Assembly: GCA_015061545.1 (NCBI GenBank)
Contig: SUWJ01000005.1
Span: forward strand, 1-64,000
Direction: 5' to 3'
Source: Lentisphaerota bacterium
GTDB lineage: Bacteria > Verrucomicrobiota > Lentisphaeria > Victivallales > Victivallaceae
Length of the DNA: 64,000 nucleotides
Both the position numbers and the translations under genes were made by a program. The first letter of the stretch is position 1. Each line of letters opens with the position of its first letter. The notes beneath the pieces were generated by a model. It had not been told where the DNA came from, did no database searches, and was given only the letters and a program-made list of their open reading frames with translations. Shown here in pieces: positions 27,960 through 37,476 of the stretch.

Positions 27960-28964
27960 ATGAAAAACATCCGCTATTTTCTGACCTATCTGCTGGCAGT
28001 TTTCTTTTGCGCTGTGATTCGTATTTCGCCCCGTTTTATGGTGCGCTTTCACGCATGGACAGCGGCGCATTGCGTCTATTTGATGCCGTCGGCGCTGAAA
28101 ATATGTCAAGCCAATATTCAAATCGCTTTTCCTGATTGGGATGCTGACAAGGTTCGCAGAACCGCCAAAACCAGTATCAGAATGGTGATATTGAATTTTT
28201 TGGAGTTTATCTGGATGAGCGGGATCCCGCGCCGGATCGAAAAAGTTTGTCAGATGCCTGAAACTACGCGGCAGAATTTGAGAAAATATGCCGATAAAAA
28301 TGTCAGAATAATCTTTGTCAATCCCCACCTCGGCAGCTGGGAGGCTTCAGGATTGATGGCACCATATTTTGCCGGTGTGCAGATGGCGGCGATCGCTAAA
28401 CCTTCCAAAAACAAGTATCTGAACAAATTGCTTTCGGGCAACCGCGAAAAAGCCGAAGGCTTGAAGATAATCTTTGCCCGCGGCGCGATGCGGGCGGCGG
28501 TAAAAGCGTTGCGGGAAGGTCTTGCCATCGGTACGCTCATAGATCAGAACACCCGCGGGCGGGATGGCGGAACTTTTGTGGATTTCTTCGGCTTGCCCGC
28601 CCCCAGCAGTACCGCTCCGGCGCTGCTCAAACGCTATTGCGACTCGGCAAATATACCATCTGTAATCATTTACGGAACCAGTATCCGGGAAAATAATGTG
28701 ATTCGTGCCTACTGTGCTGAACTTGCCAAACCGTTTAATGAATATGCCGATGATCGGGAGGTTTTGCAGGAGCTTATGCGTATATCGGAAGATTTTATCC
28801 GCCGTTATCCTGAGCAGTATGTGTGGCTTTACAAGCGCTTCCGTTATATACCCATCGATGCGGACGAAACTTTGTGCAGGCGTTATCCTTATTATGCAGT
28901 CAAGGTAAAACCTTCTTTTTATAATTCTTTACTTAAAAGAAAGCAAAAGGCAAGCGAAGAATGA
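27960..28964 (+). CDS. LpxL/HtrB-type lipid A acyltransferase family protein
   Basis: 334 residues. An N-terminal membrane helix (~6-22) is followed by the acyltransferase core. The key block is VNPHLGSWEASG near 121 (His as general base), then AIAKPSKNKYLNK near 143, and LIDQNTRGRDGGTFVDFFG near 194, where Asp and Gly bind the acyl donor. Such enzymes add secondary acyl chains to lipid A at the inner membrane. A GANIPSVI-like strand follows, and the length is typical. Its stop overlaps the next start (ATGA), so it is translationally coupled to the first D-aminopeptidase gene. Confidence 0.88.
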   Translation: MKNIRYFLTYLLAVFFCAVIRISPRFMVRFHAWTAAHCVYLMPSALKICQANIQIAFPDWDADKVRRTAKTSIRMVILNFLEFIWMSGIPRRIEKVCQMPETTRQNLRKYADKNVRIIFVNPHLGSWEASGLMAPYFAGVQMAAIAKPSKNKYLNKLLSGNREKAEGLKIIFARGAMRAAVKALREGLAIGTLIDQNTRGRDGGTFVDFFGLPAPSSTAPALLKRYCDSANIPSVIIYGTSIRENNVIRAYCAELAKPFNEYADDREVLQELMRISEDFIRRYPEQYVWLYKRFRYIPIDADETLCRRYPYYAVKVKPSFYNSLLKRKQKASEE

Positions 28965-29788
28965 AAATAATGCTGATGACCGATCTGGAAGGCGTGGCAG
29001 GAGTGCTGAATTTCAAGGAATGGTGTTCGCCGGGGGCAGCGTATTACACTAAAGCCAAACGGCTTTTGACCGAAGAAGCCAACGCCTGTATCGATGGATT
29101 TTTTGCGGCAGGAGCGACCGAAGTGCGGGTGGTCGATGGTCACGGCCCCGGCGCCGTCGATCCTGAATTGCTGGACGAACGCGCTACTTTGCAGCGGGGA
29201 GCGGCTACGCCCGTCTGGCCCTTCACGCTGGATGAAACTTTTGACGCTTATGCCTGTGTGGGGCAGCACGCCAAATCCCGCACGCCCTGGAGCCATATAA
29301 CTCATACCGGGAGTTTTTCCACTTATGAAATGAGTGTAAACGGTATTTCCATCGGGGAATTCGGCGAAATGGCATTTGCGGCAGCGGAGCTGGGCGTTCC
29401 GGTGATTTTTGCTGCGGGCGAGGAGGCTTTTGCCCGCGAAGCAGAAGCATTGGCGCATGGCGTAGTTACAGTAAGTGTCAAAAAAGGCTGCAATTCGGAA
29501 GATGGATTGGATGAGGTGAGTGCAGAAGTTTACGGCAATTCAAAATTGTCGGCAATTCATCTTTCGCCGGTCAAGGCCCGTCAACTGCTGCGGGAAGGGG
29601 CGCGGATGGCGTTGGAAAAACTGCGCCGTGAGCCTGAATCATTTTCCATGCCCGCAATCACCGCGCCTTACGAAATAAAAACCCGGCTGCGCAAGATCGA
29701 GGCAGATCCCAATGCGCCGAAAGTGCTTTACCGTCGTCATGCGTCAAGTTATATCAAGGCACTTAATGCTCCTTACGAAAAAGAATAA
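28961..29788 (+). CDS. M55 family D-aminopeptidase (DppA-like), copy 1
   Basis: 275 residues. The zinc ligands known in Bacillus subtilis DppA can be placed: Asp8 and Glu10 in TDLEG, His61 in DGHG, His103 in GQHAKS and Glu133 in GEFGEMA, with His115 as the likely general base. DppA releases D-amino acids from short D-peptides, giving a link to peptidoglycan turnover. It overlaps lpxL by four bases. The next gene is a close paralogue of identical length. No signal peptide, so cytoplasmic. Confidence 0.92.
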   Translation: MKIMLMTDLEGVAGVLNFKEWCSPGAAYYTKAKRLLTEEANACIDGFFAAGATEVRVVDGHGPGAVDPELLDERATLQRGAATPVWPFTLDETFDAYACVGQHAKSRTPWSHITHTGSFSTYEMSVNGISIGEFGEMAFAAAELGVPVIFAAGEEAFAREAEALAHGVVTVSVKKGCNSEDGLDEVSAEVYGNSKLSAIHLSPVKARQLLREGARMALEKLRREPESFSMPAITAPYEIKTRLRKIEADPNAPKVLYRRHASSYIKALNAPYEKE

Positions 29789-29808
29789 ATGAAATTGGAT
29801 TTTATATT

Positions 29809-30636
29809 ATGAAAATATTTATTGTTACCGATATTGAAGGCGTGGCAGGGGTGCTGGATTTTGAAAATTACTGTACTCCCCGCGGGGCATTTTACGAAAT
29901 GGGCAAACGGCTTCTGACCGAAGAGGTAAACGCCTGTATAGATGGATTTTTTGCCGGCGGCGCTACGGAAGTATTGGTGTGCGACGGTCACGGTCACGGC
30001 GCCATTGATCCGGAATTGCTGGACGAACGCGCCACCTTGCAGCGGGGAGCAGCTACACCGGTCTGGCCTTTTACGCTGGATGAAACTTTTGACGGTATCG
30101 CGTGGGTGGGGCAGCACGCCAAATCCCGCACGCCCTGGAGTCATATAAGCCATACGGGCAGCTTTAATGTTAAAGAACTTACTGCCAACGGGGTGGCTAT
30201 CGGTGAATTCGGTAAAATGGCATTAGCCGCAGCGGAACTGGGTGTCCCCGTGATTTTTGCCGGCGGCGAAGACGCTTTTGCCCGGGAAGCGGAGGAATTG
30301 GCACCCGGGGTGGTAGCCGTAGGAGTCAAAAAAGGCTGCAATTCGGAAGATGGTCTGGATGAGGTTTCCGACGAAGTTTATGCCAAAAGCAAATTATCCG
30401 CCATTCATCTTGCCCCGAAGAAAGCACGCAAACTTTTGCGGGAAGGGGCAAAAGCTGCGGCGGAAAAACTGCGCCGCGAGCCGGACAGCTTCAAAACCAA
30501 TTTGATGCCGCCGCCTTATGAACTTAAATGCGTCTTCCGCAAGGTGGAAAGCAATCCCGATTTTCCTGCGGTGCTTTATCAGCGGCACGATAAAAGTTTT
30601 ATCGGTGCTTTGAACGCTCCTTACGAAAAAGAGTAA
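29809..30636 (+). CDS. M55 family D-aminopeptidase (DppA-like), copy 2
   Basis: 275 residues, head-to-tail paralogue of the preceding gene. Long blocks are nearly identical, for example PELLDERATLQRGAATPVW and VKKGCNSEDGLDEVS, so the duplication is fairly recent. All ligand positions are kept: Asp8, Glu10, His61, His103, His115 and Glu133. The differences cluster in the 20-35 region and around residues 215-255, which may alter substrate choice. Spacing from copy 1 is 20 bases and from the prepilin peptidase gene 28 bases, so all are likely one transcript. Confidence 0.92.
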   Translation: MKIFIVTDIEGVAGVLDFENYCTPRGAFYEMGKRLLTEEVNACIDGFFAGGATEVLVCDGHGHGAIDPELLDERATLQRGAATPVWPFTLDETFDGIAWVGQHAKSRTPWSHISHTGSFNVKELTANGVAIGEFGKMALAAAELGVPVIFAGGEDAFAREAEELAPGVVAVGVKKGCNSEDGLDEVSDEVYAKSKLSAIHLAPKKARKLLREGAKAAAEKLRREPDSFKTNLMPPPYELKCVFRKVESNPDFPAVLYQRHDKSFIGALNAPYEKE

Positions 30637-30664
30637 AACGCAAGGGCAGGGAGCTTAGCCGGAA

Positions 30665-31486
30665 ATGAACTGGTACGATATATTGAATATGCCAATTAAA
30701 GAGCTGATGCCGTGGAGCGTGTATGCAGTTTTTTCGTTTGTTTTCGGCAGTTGTCTGGGCAGTTTTCTCAATGTCTGCATCTGGCGTATTCCGCTGGGTG
30801 AATCGGTGGTGATCGTGCCCAGCCATTGCCCCAAATGCAATCACAAGATCAGGTGGTTCGACAATGTGCCGGTGATCGGTTATCTGGTGCTGGGCGGCAA
30901 GTGCCGCGACTGCAAAAGCCGTATTTCGCCACGTTATATAATTATGGAATTACTGGTGGGGACGCTGTTTCTGATTCAGGCGGCGGCGGGGTATCTGAAC
31001 GGCGGATCGCTTTATATGCTTGCTGCGGTGGTGATTATGCTGTCGGTGGCTGTCCCGTGTGCTTTTATTGATGTGGAACACGGTATATTGCCCGATAAGT
31101 TGACCTTTTTCGGGATCATTTCGGGGGTATTGTTCAACTTTTTTATGCAGCCGTCGGGGAATATGACCCGCTGGGACGGTTTGATCCTGAGCTTGATCGG
31201 AGCAGCGGCAGGTTGGCTGGGGCTGGGGATTTTTGCCTGGGTGACGGGTAAAATTTTCAAGCGCCGTACTCTGGGGTGGGGCGATGTAAAATATGCGGGG
31301 TTTATCGGTGCGCTGCTGGGAATACCCGGCTTGTTGATGTCGCTGTGTCTGGCAAGTATTCTGGGCGTGGTATTCTATGTGATCGGCGGAAAGAAATATT
31401 GTAAAAACGGTACTTTGCCCTTTGGTCCGTTTCTGGGAACAGCGGTTTATTTGTACGTTTTGCTGTTTTTCAACGGAGTGATATAA
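30665..31486 (+). CDS. pilD: Prepilin peptidase (A24 family)
   Basis: 273 residues. Cleaves leader peptides of type IV pilin-like proteins at the membrane and N-methylates them. It has the N-terminal FGSCLGSFLNVCIWR motif, the zinc-binding cysteine pairs CPKC and CRDC (~56-84), and the two active-site aspartates in FIDVEHGILPD and GWGDVKY. Six to eight hydrophobic helices follow. The gene ends the operon that contains LpxL and two D-aminopeptidases. No pilin gene is in the window. Confidence 0.95.
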   Translation: MNWYDILNMPIKELMPWSVYAVFSFVFGSCLGSFLNVCIWRIPLGESVVIVPSHCPKCNHKIRWFDNVPVIGYLVLGGKCRDCKSRISPRYIIMELLVGTLFLIQAAAGYLNGGSLYMLAAVVIMLSVAVPCAFIDVEHGILPDKLTFFGIISGVLFNFFMQPSGNMTRWDGLILSLIGAAAGWLGLGIFAWVTGKIFKRRTLGWGDVKYAGFIGALLGIPGLLMSLCLASILGVVFYVIGGKKYCKNGTLPFGPFLGTAVYLYVLLFFNGVI

Positions 31487-31699
31487 GAGGGTATCAACTT
31501 CCAACTGGCATAAAAACCGGATGGTTTGCGATTGATTTTTGTAAAAAATACTTGTATTCAGATATTTTAAGAGTTATATTAGGGAAAAATATCAATATAG
31601 CGAGGTAAAACAGAAAAAATTTACTGTGAATAAATCAGGAGGATTCAAAAGGGTACAGCCCGGTTTGATATTTTCCACAATGACATACTGAATTGTAAA

Positions 31700-31862
31700 A
31701 CGTCAGCCTCTGAATTACGACTTCAAATATTGACGCAATACAAAGAAACCATATTACAAATCGTAGTGTCCATGCCCGCAGCATGGCACATTCCGATTTT
31801 GTGGTTTCTTTGGCGCCGTCGTAAGCGTGAGGCTGGCACATCTATCGGGATGTGCTTTTTTT
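31700..31862 (+). ncRNA. Candidate structured non-coding RNA with its own terminator
   Basis: Five nested stems fold one 160-base segment. P1: CAGCCTC (31704-31710) with GAGGCTG (31829-31835). P2: TTACGAC (31715-31721) with GTCGTAA (31818-31824). P3: AAAGAAACCA (31742-31751) with TGGTTTCTTT (31802-31811). P4: ACAAATCG (31756-31763) with CGATTTTGT. Apical P5: CCATGC/GCATGG (31770-31786). A side hairpin TATTG-ACG-CAATA (31728-31740) makes a three-way junction with P2 and P3. A Rho-independent terminator starts at the base after P1. No protein frame fits. It is not a tRNA, tmRNA or SRP RNA by eye; the rod with an internal junction could be a 6S-like RNA, but that is not shown. No strong promoter was found. 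Confidence 0.6.
31836..31862 (+). terminator. Terminator of the candidate RNA
   Basis: GCACATC (31836-31842) pairs with GATGTGC (31849-31855), loop TATCGG, followed by T7. It begins directly after the closing stem of the structured RNA. Confidence 0.8.
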
Positions 31863-32390
31863 ATTTTGAAAATGCTTTTTCCCGATACAGGCAGGTTAGT
31901 AAAAAGCTGTATGCTTAACATTTGTATTGGAGGATTATTAAAACTCGAAGGGTATTTATCTATTTGCAGCGCAAATAGATAAATGCCAATAAAAGGTTTG
32001 GAAAAAAGGGATGGAGTTTGAGGAGGGGAAAAAGGACCGATCCAGCAAAAGGTCTTTTCCCCCTCCTCAAGTACCGATCCTTATTGTGAACCGAGCTTTT
32101 TTATTTTGAAAATGCGTTTTTTTCGATACAGGCAGGTCAATAAAAAGCTGTATGCTTAACATTTGTATTGGAGGATTATTAAAACTCGAATGGCTTTTAT
32201 CTATTTGCAGCGCAAATAGATAAATGACAAGAAAAGGTTTGGAAAAAAGGGGTGGAGTTTGAGGAGGGGAAAAAGGACCTTTCCTCAAAAGGTCTTTTTC
32301 CCCTCCTCAAGTATCGACCCTTATCGGGATGTGTTTTTTTCCGATACAGGCAGGTTAATAAAAAGCTGTATGCTTAACTTTTGAATTATG
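31856..32390 (+). repeat. Tandem leader/hairpin module, two full copies and one partial
   Basis: The block beginning CGATACAGGCAGGT and AAAAAGCTGTATGCTTAAC occurs at 31883, 32124 and 32342. Copies 1 and 2 (about 240 and 218 bases apart) continue through TATTGGAGGATTATTAAAAC. Then comes a 13-14 bp hairpin, ATCTATTTGC-AGC-GCAAATAGAT at 31954-31984 and 32197-32224. A second hairpin follows with ~20 bp arms TTGAGGAGGGGAAAAAGGACC and its near complement (32018-32070, 32257-32310). Copy 3 keeps only the first ~50 bases and runs into the ATG of the repeat-protein gene at 32388. No gene fits inside. Confidence 0.75.
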
Positions 32391-32783
32391 AAAAAACAAG
32401 TTGAATTGAATGACGGTGCCCGACAATTTCCGACGGGATTGAGCGTGTCGGAGCAGAATTGTCTGGATCAATGCCTTAAAATGGAAGCTGAATGTCGCAG
32501 TTTGTGGATACGGGCATTGGAGTTCTCTCCCCGCCTGGCTCATTACTGTAAGCATTGGCACGATTTTACGCCCGAAGACTGGGGCGTTTTGCTGGCTGGT
32601 AATCCCGATCTTATCACTATAGCGCCGCTGCACGAACTGTCCATGGAGGCGTGGTACATTATATTGAGCCGCCAGCCGTCGCTGGTTGAAAAGTGTTGCA
32701 GGCTCGATGAGTTTAACGATAAGCTCTGGAACTCGCTGCTTGAATACTACCCGTGGTTTGAACAATACCGTAAAAAGTGCTGA
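32388..32783 (+). CDS. Small protein of Trp/Leu/Pro ~25-residue repeats
   Basis: 131 residues. Trp occurs at 40, 65, 89 and 114, and Pro at 48, 73, 97 and 122, both with spacing 25, 24 and 25. The unit reads roughly W-x2-LL-x4-P-x-L-x3-C. This is an all-helical solenoid-like repeat. I recall long arrays of similar W..LL..QP..C repeats in Lentisphaerae proteins, but have not checked this. The ATG directly follows the third leader copy. No ribosome site of normal strength is seen. No enzyme motif. Function unknown; protein binding is the usual role of such repeats. Confidence 0.6.
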   Translation: MKKQVELNDGARQFPTGLSVSEQNCLDQCLKMEAECRSLWIRALEFSPRLAHYCKHWHDFTPEDWGVLLAGNPDLITIAPLHELSMEAWYIILSRQPSLVEKCCRLDEFNDKLWNSLLEYYPWFEQYRKKC

Positions 32784-32803
32784 AAAAAGCGTTCTGCTGC
32801 CCC

Positions 32804-32893
32804 TGTGCCAACTTTATTAAGTGTGCCAACTGCGCCAAGTGTGACAATGTGTATTTAATATATGTGCCATTGTGTCGCACTTAATGTGTGCCA
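32804..32893. promoter_or_regulatory. Repeated GTGCCA boxes upstream of dnaK (activator-site candidate)
   Basis: TGTGCCA occurs four times (32804, 32822, 32863, 32887). An imperfect inverted repeat is formed by AAGTGTGACAATG (32837 on) and CATTGTGTCGCACTT (about 32868-32882). The cluster lies roughly 110-200 bases before the sigma-54 promoter, the distance at which enhancer-binding proteins act. Confidence 0.5.
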
Positions 32894-32997
32894 TTGAACT
32901 CCCGGTGAGCCATAAAAAATAGAAAAAAACTTATTTTGACGGTTTTTTTACAGTTTTTGGCATGAAAATGAACATGAGCCGAAGGAATTTGTCAAAA

Positions 32998-33015
32998 TTG
33001 GCACGCATATTGCTT
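32998..33015 (+). promoter_or_regulatory. Sigma-54 (RpoN) promoter of dnaK
   Basis: TTGGCACG-CATA-TTGCTT matches the RpoN consensus YTGGCACG-N4-TTGCW in every fixed position. GG at 33000-33001 and GC at 33012-33013 are ten bases apart. It is 60 bases before the dnaK ATG, which has AAGGAGAAG as ribosome site. Confidence 0.85.
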
Positions 33016-33074
33016 ATTTGATGTTGTAAGTTTTTTCGATATCAAAAACAAATTCAAAACAAGGAGAAGAAATT

Positions 33075-34991
33075 ATGAGTAAAGTTCTCGGTATCGACCT
33101 CGGAACCACCAACAGCTGTATGGCGGTTATTGATCACGGCGAAGCCAAAGTTATCCCCAACGCCGAAGGTATGCGCACCACGCCTTCGATTGTGGCATTT
33201 ACCAAAACGGGCGAACGTCTGGTGGGGCAGACTGCCAAACGTCAGGCGGTTACCAATCCCAAGCAGACGATCTTTTCCATCAAGCGTTTCATGGGCTGCA
33301 AATACGATGAAGTCATCGAAGACACCAAGCGGGTGCCTTACGAACTGGTAAAGGCTGCCAACGGAGACGCCCATATCAAAGTCGGCGACAAGAGCTACAG
33401 CCCGCCGGAAATCTCCGCCATGATCCTGCAGAAGCTCAAGGCGGATGCGGAGGCTTATCTGGGCGAAGAAGTCAAACAGGCGGTGATCACCGTGCCTGCG
33501 TACTTCAACGACAGTCAGCGTCAGGCGACCAAAGACGCCGGTAAGATCGCAGGTCTGGAAGTGCTGCGTATCGTCAACGAACCTACCGCGGCGGCACTGG
33601 CTTACGGTCTGGAAAAAGACGGCGACGAAACCGTTGCAGTTTACGACCTCGGCGGCGGTACCTTCGATATTTCGATTCTGGAAATCGGCGACGGCGTGTT
33701 TGAAGTCGATGCCACCAATGGCGATACCCACCTGGGCGGTGATGACTTTGACTCGGCGGTGATCGACTACCTTGCCGAAGAGTTCCAGAAAGAAAACGGC
33801 GTGGATCTGCGCAAAGATACTCAGGCGCTGCAGCGTTTGAAGGAAGCTGCCGAAAAAGCCAAGTGCGAACTCTCCAGCTCCATGTCCACGGATGTAAATC
33901 TACCCTTTATTTCTATGAATCAGGACGGTCCTGTTCATATGAATATCACGCTCTCCCGCGCTCAGTTGGAAAAACTGGCCGATCCGCTGCTGGCGCGTAC
34001 TCAGGCGCCCTGCGAACGCTGTCTGGCAGATGCCGGTGTGAGCAAGAGTTCGATCAAAGAAGTGATCATGGTCGGCGGTATGACCCGTATGCCCAAAGTG
34101 CAGGAAACTGCTCAGGCGATCTTCGGTAAAGAGCCTCACAAGGGCGTGAATCCCGACGAAGTCGTGGCCTGCGGTGCCGCAATTCAGGGCGGAGTGCTGA
34201 ACAAGGAAGTCAACGATGTGGTGCTGCTGGATGTTACTCCGCTGTCGCTGGGTATCGAAACCATGGGCGGCGTGATGACCAAGATGGTCAACCGCAATAC
34301 CACCATTCCCCACCGCAAGAGCGAAATCTTCAGTACCGCGGCCGATAATCAGCCTTCTGTTGACATTCACGTCTTTCAGGGTGAACGCGAAATGGTCGCC
34401 GACAACAAGCGCATCGGCAACTTCCGTCTGGACGGTATTGCTCCCGCGCCCCGCGGCGTGCCGCAGATCGAAGTGACTTTCGATATCGACGCCAATGGTA
34501 TTCTGCACGTTACCGCCAAAGATCTGGGTACGGGCAAGGAACAGGCGATCACCATTACCGCCTCCAGCGGTTTGTCCGATGACGAAATCGAACGCATGGT
34601 CAACGAAGCCAAGGCCCACGAAGCCGAAGACAAGGCCGCCAAAGAAGCGGTGGAAGTCCGCAATCGTGCCGACAGCATGACCTATCAGGCGGAAAAACAG
34701 CTCAAAGAATTGGGCGATAAGGTCGATCCCGCGCTCAAGAGCGATCTGGAAAGCGATATTGCCAAGATCAAGGAACTGCTCAAAGGCAGCGATACCGCCG
34801 CAATCAAGAGTGCTTGCGAAGCCTTTGAACAGAAACTTATGAAGCTGGGCGAAGAGATCTATAAGCAGCAGCAGGCTGCCGGTGCCGCCGCAGGTGCCGG
34901 AGCTGCTCCCGGTGCGGATGCTGCTGCCAACGCTCAGAGCAATACCAAGAAGGACGACGGCAACGTAGTTGATGCCGAAGTTGTGGATTGA
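33075..34991 (+). CDS. dnaK: Chaperone DnaK (Hsp70)
   Basis: 638 residues. ATP-driven folding chaperone. [13 protein letters not shown] at the start, [26 protein letters not shown] and the substrate-domain [13 protein letters not shown] are all present. The C-terminal lid ends with a Gly/Ala-rich linker and [12 protein letters not shown], the DnaK tail. No dnaJ or grpE is adjacent. Its promoter is of the sigma-54 type with upstream repeated boxes. groES-groEL follows after a 118-base gap that holds an inverted repeat. Confidence 0.98.
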   Translation: MSKVLGIDLGTTNSCMAVIDHGEAKVIPNAEGMRTTPSIVAFTKTGERLVGQTAKRQAVTNPKQTIFSIKRFMGCKYDEVIEDTKRVPYELVKAANGDAHIKVGDKSYSPPEISAMILQKLKADAEAYLGEEVKQAVITVPAYFNDSQRQATKDAGKIAGLEVLRIVNEPTAAALAYGLEKDGDETVAVYDLGGGTFDISILEIGDGVFEVDATNGDTHLGGDDFDSAVIDYLAEEFQKENGVDLRKDTQALQRLKEAAEKAKCELSSSMSTDVNLPFISMNQDGPVHMNITLSRAQLEKLADPLLARTQAPCERCLADAGVSKSSIKEVIMVGGMTRMPKVQETAQAIFGKEPHKGVNPDEVVACGAAIQGGVLNKEVNDVVLLDVTPLSLGIETMGGVMTKMVNRNTTIPHRKSEIFSTAADNQPSVDIHVFQGEREMVADNKRIGNFRLDGIAPAPRGVPQIEVTFDIDANGILHVTAKDLGTGKEQAITITASSGLSDDEIERMVNEAKAHEAEDKAAKEAVEVRNRADSMTYQAEKQLKELGDKVDPALKSDLESDIAKIKELLKGSDTAAIKSACEAFEQKLMKLGEEIYKQQQAAGAAAGAGAAPGADAAANAQSNTKKDDGNVVDAEVVD

Positions 34992-35006
34992 TAGATCAAA
35001 AACAGT

Positions 35007-35035
35007 TTCATCTGCCGCTTAAAGTGGCAGATGAA
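35007..35035. promoter_or_regulatory. 9-N9-9 inverted repeat before groES
   Basis: TCATCTGCC (35008-35016) and GGCAGATGA (35026-35034) are exact complements separated by nine bases; one further T-A pair extends each arm. The geometry equals the CIRCE operator, but the sequence is different. It covers the expected -35 region of groES. It might instead be a terminator of dnaK, though no T-run follows. Confidence 0.55.
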
Positions 35036-35044
35036 CAATTTGAA

Positions 35045-35053
35045 TGCTATATT
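35045..35053 (+). promoter_or_regulatory. Extended -10 of the groESL promoter
   Basis: TGC-TATATT at 35045-35053 is an extended -10 element with no good -35. The inverted repeat lies directly upstream. Confidence 0.45.
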
Positions 35054-35109
35054 ATAAAGATAAAACCAACCATTGAACTGTTAATAAACAAAGGAAAGGA
35101 AAGTTCAAA

Positions 35110-35406
35110 ATGGCTAAAATCAATGTCAAGCCGCTGGGCGACCGCGTGCTGCTGGAACTCTGTGATGTGGCAGAACAAGTCAAGGGCGGGATCATCATTC
35201 CCGATACTGCCAAGGAAAAGCCCCAGGAATTCCGCGTAGTGGCGCTGGGTACCGGCAAGACCGATGATAACGGCAAGAAGGTTCCCTTCGATGTCAAGGT
35301 CGGCGATATCGTGTTGACCAGCCGTTACGGCGGGACCGAAGTCAAGGTCGATGGCAAGGAATACAAAGTTGTCAATTCGGATGATATTCTGGCGATCGTC
35401 GGTTGA
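35110..35406 (+). CDS. groES: Co-chaperonin GroES (Hsp10)
   Basis: 98 residues, usual length. Caps the GroEL cavity. [10 protein letters not shown], the mobile loop [14 protein letters not shown] and the [21 protein letters not shown] strand pair are typical. AAAGGAAAG precedes the ATG. groEL follows 38 bases later on the same transcript. The leader contains a 9-N9-9 inverted repeat and an extended -10. Confidence 0.97.
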   Translation: MAKINVKPLGDRVLLELCDVAEQVKGGIIIPDTAKEKPQEFRVVALGTGKTDDNGKKVPFDVKVGDIVLTSRYGGTEVKVDGKEYKVVNSDDILAIVG

Positions 35407-35438
35407 ATCCAAACAGAAAATATTTAATCAAGGAATAA

Positions 35439-37076
<1,638 letters not shown>

Positions 37077-37093
37077 TATTGTGTTCCGGGAAC

Positions 37094-37187
37094 GATCACC
37101 CGGGGCGTGCTTTGCGGCGCAAACGGGTGATCTGTAAAAGAGCAAAATCGGCAGTTACTCTACGAGTAGCTGCCGATTTTTATATTT
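37094..37187 (+). terminator. Double hairpin and terminator after groEL
   Basis: First hairpin: GATCACCCG (37094-37102) with CGGGTGATC (37124-37132), enclosing an inner TTTGC/GCAAA stem. Second: AAAATCGGCAGTTACTC and its complement around TAC (37144-37180), followed by TTTTTATATTT. The second is a strong Rho-independent terminator. The first may protect the 3' end. Confidence 0.8.
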
Positions 37188-37408
37188 CTATTTCCCGGGG
37201 AACGCTTGCTCTTGGTGCGGGTCTGACAGGGCGGACAAGTCTGACAATTTGTTTGCATGTAGTGCGCTCATTGCGAACTCGTCGCCATTTGCCCCAACGG
37301 AGCGATTCCGGCAGTGACGGCGCAAATTGCGCCGCCAGCTTCAGTACTACTCCGTACCCATCCGTAATCATCCGTACAGCGTTGCCCCGACCACAGGGCT
37401 CCGCCGGA
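37188..37408. other. Intergenic spacer with short iterations
   Basis: No credible gene. It contains the palindrome CGGCGCAAATTGCGCCG at 37318-37334. TCCGTA occurs three times at exactly 10-base spacing (37351, 37361, 37371), one per helical turn. Function unknown. Confidence 0.4.
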
Positions 37409-37452
37409 CAAAAAAAATCCGCAGTCTTTTCGGTAAAGACCGCGGATTTTTT
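37409..37452 (-). terminator. Terminator of fba
   Basis: ATCCGCaGTCTTT and AAAGACcGCGGAT form the stem (37416-37447). A-rich and T-rich flanks on both sides make it work on either strand. It ends the fba transcript on the minus strand. Confidence 0.8.
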
Positions 37453-37476
37453 ATTGTGCTTTACAGCGAAAGGCTA

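Noticed and set aside
31620..32390. CRISPR array
   Set aside because: The repeats are ~220-240 bases apart, with long hairpins and only two and a half copies; there are no short unique spacers and no cas genes.
31700..32390. Insertion sequence or retron
   Set aside because: No transposase or reverse transcriptase frame is present, and no target-site duplication was seen.
35007..35035. Canonical CIRCE operator
   Set aside because: Only the 9-N9-9 geometry agrees; the arm sequence differs at most positions from TTAGCACTC/GAGTGCTAA.
37180..37371. 63-codon minus-strand ORF between groEL and fba
   Set aside because: No ribosome site, overlaps the groEL terminator, and the sequence has no ordered pattern.
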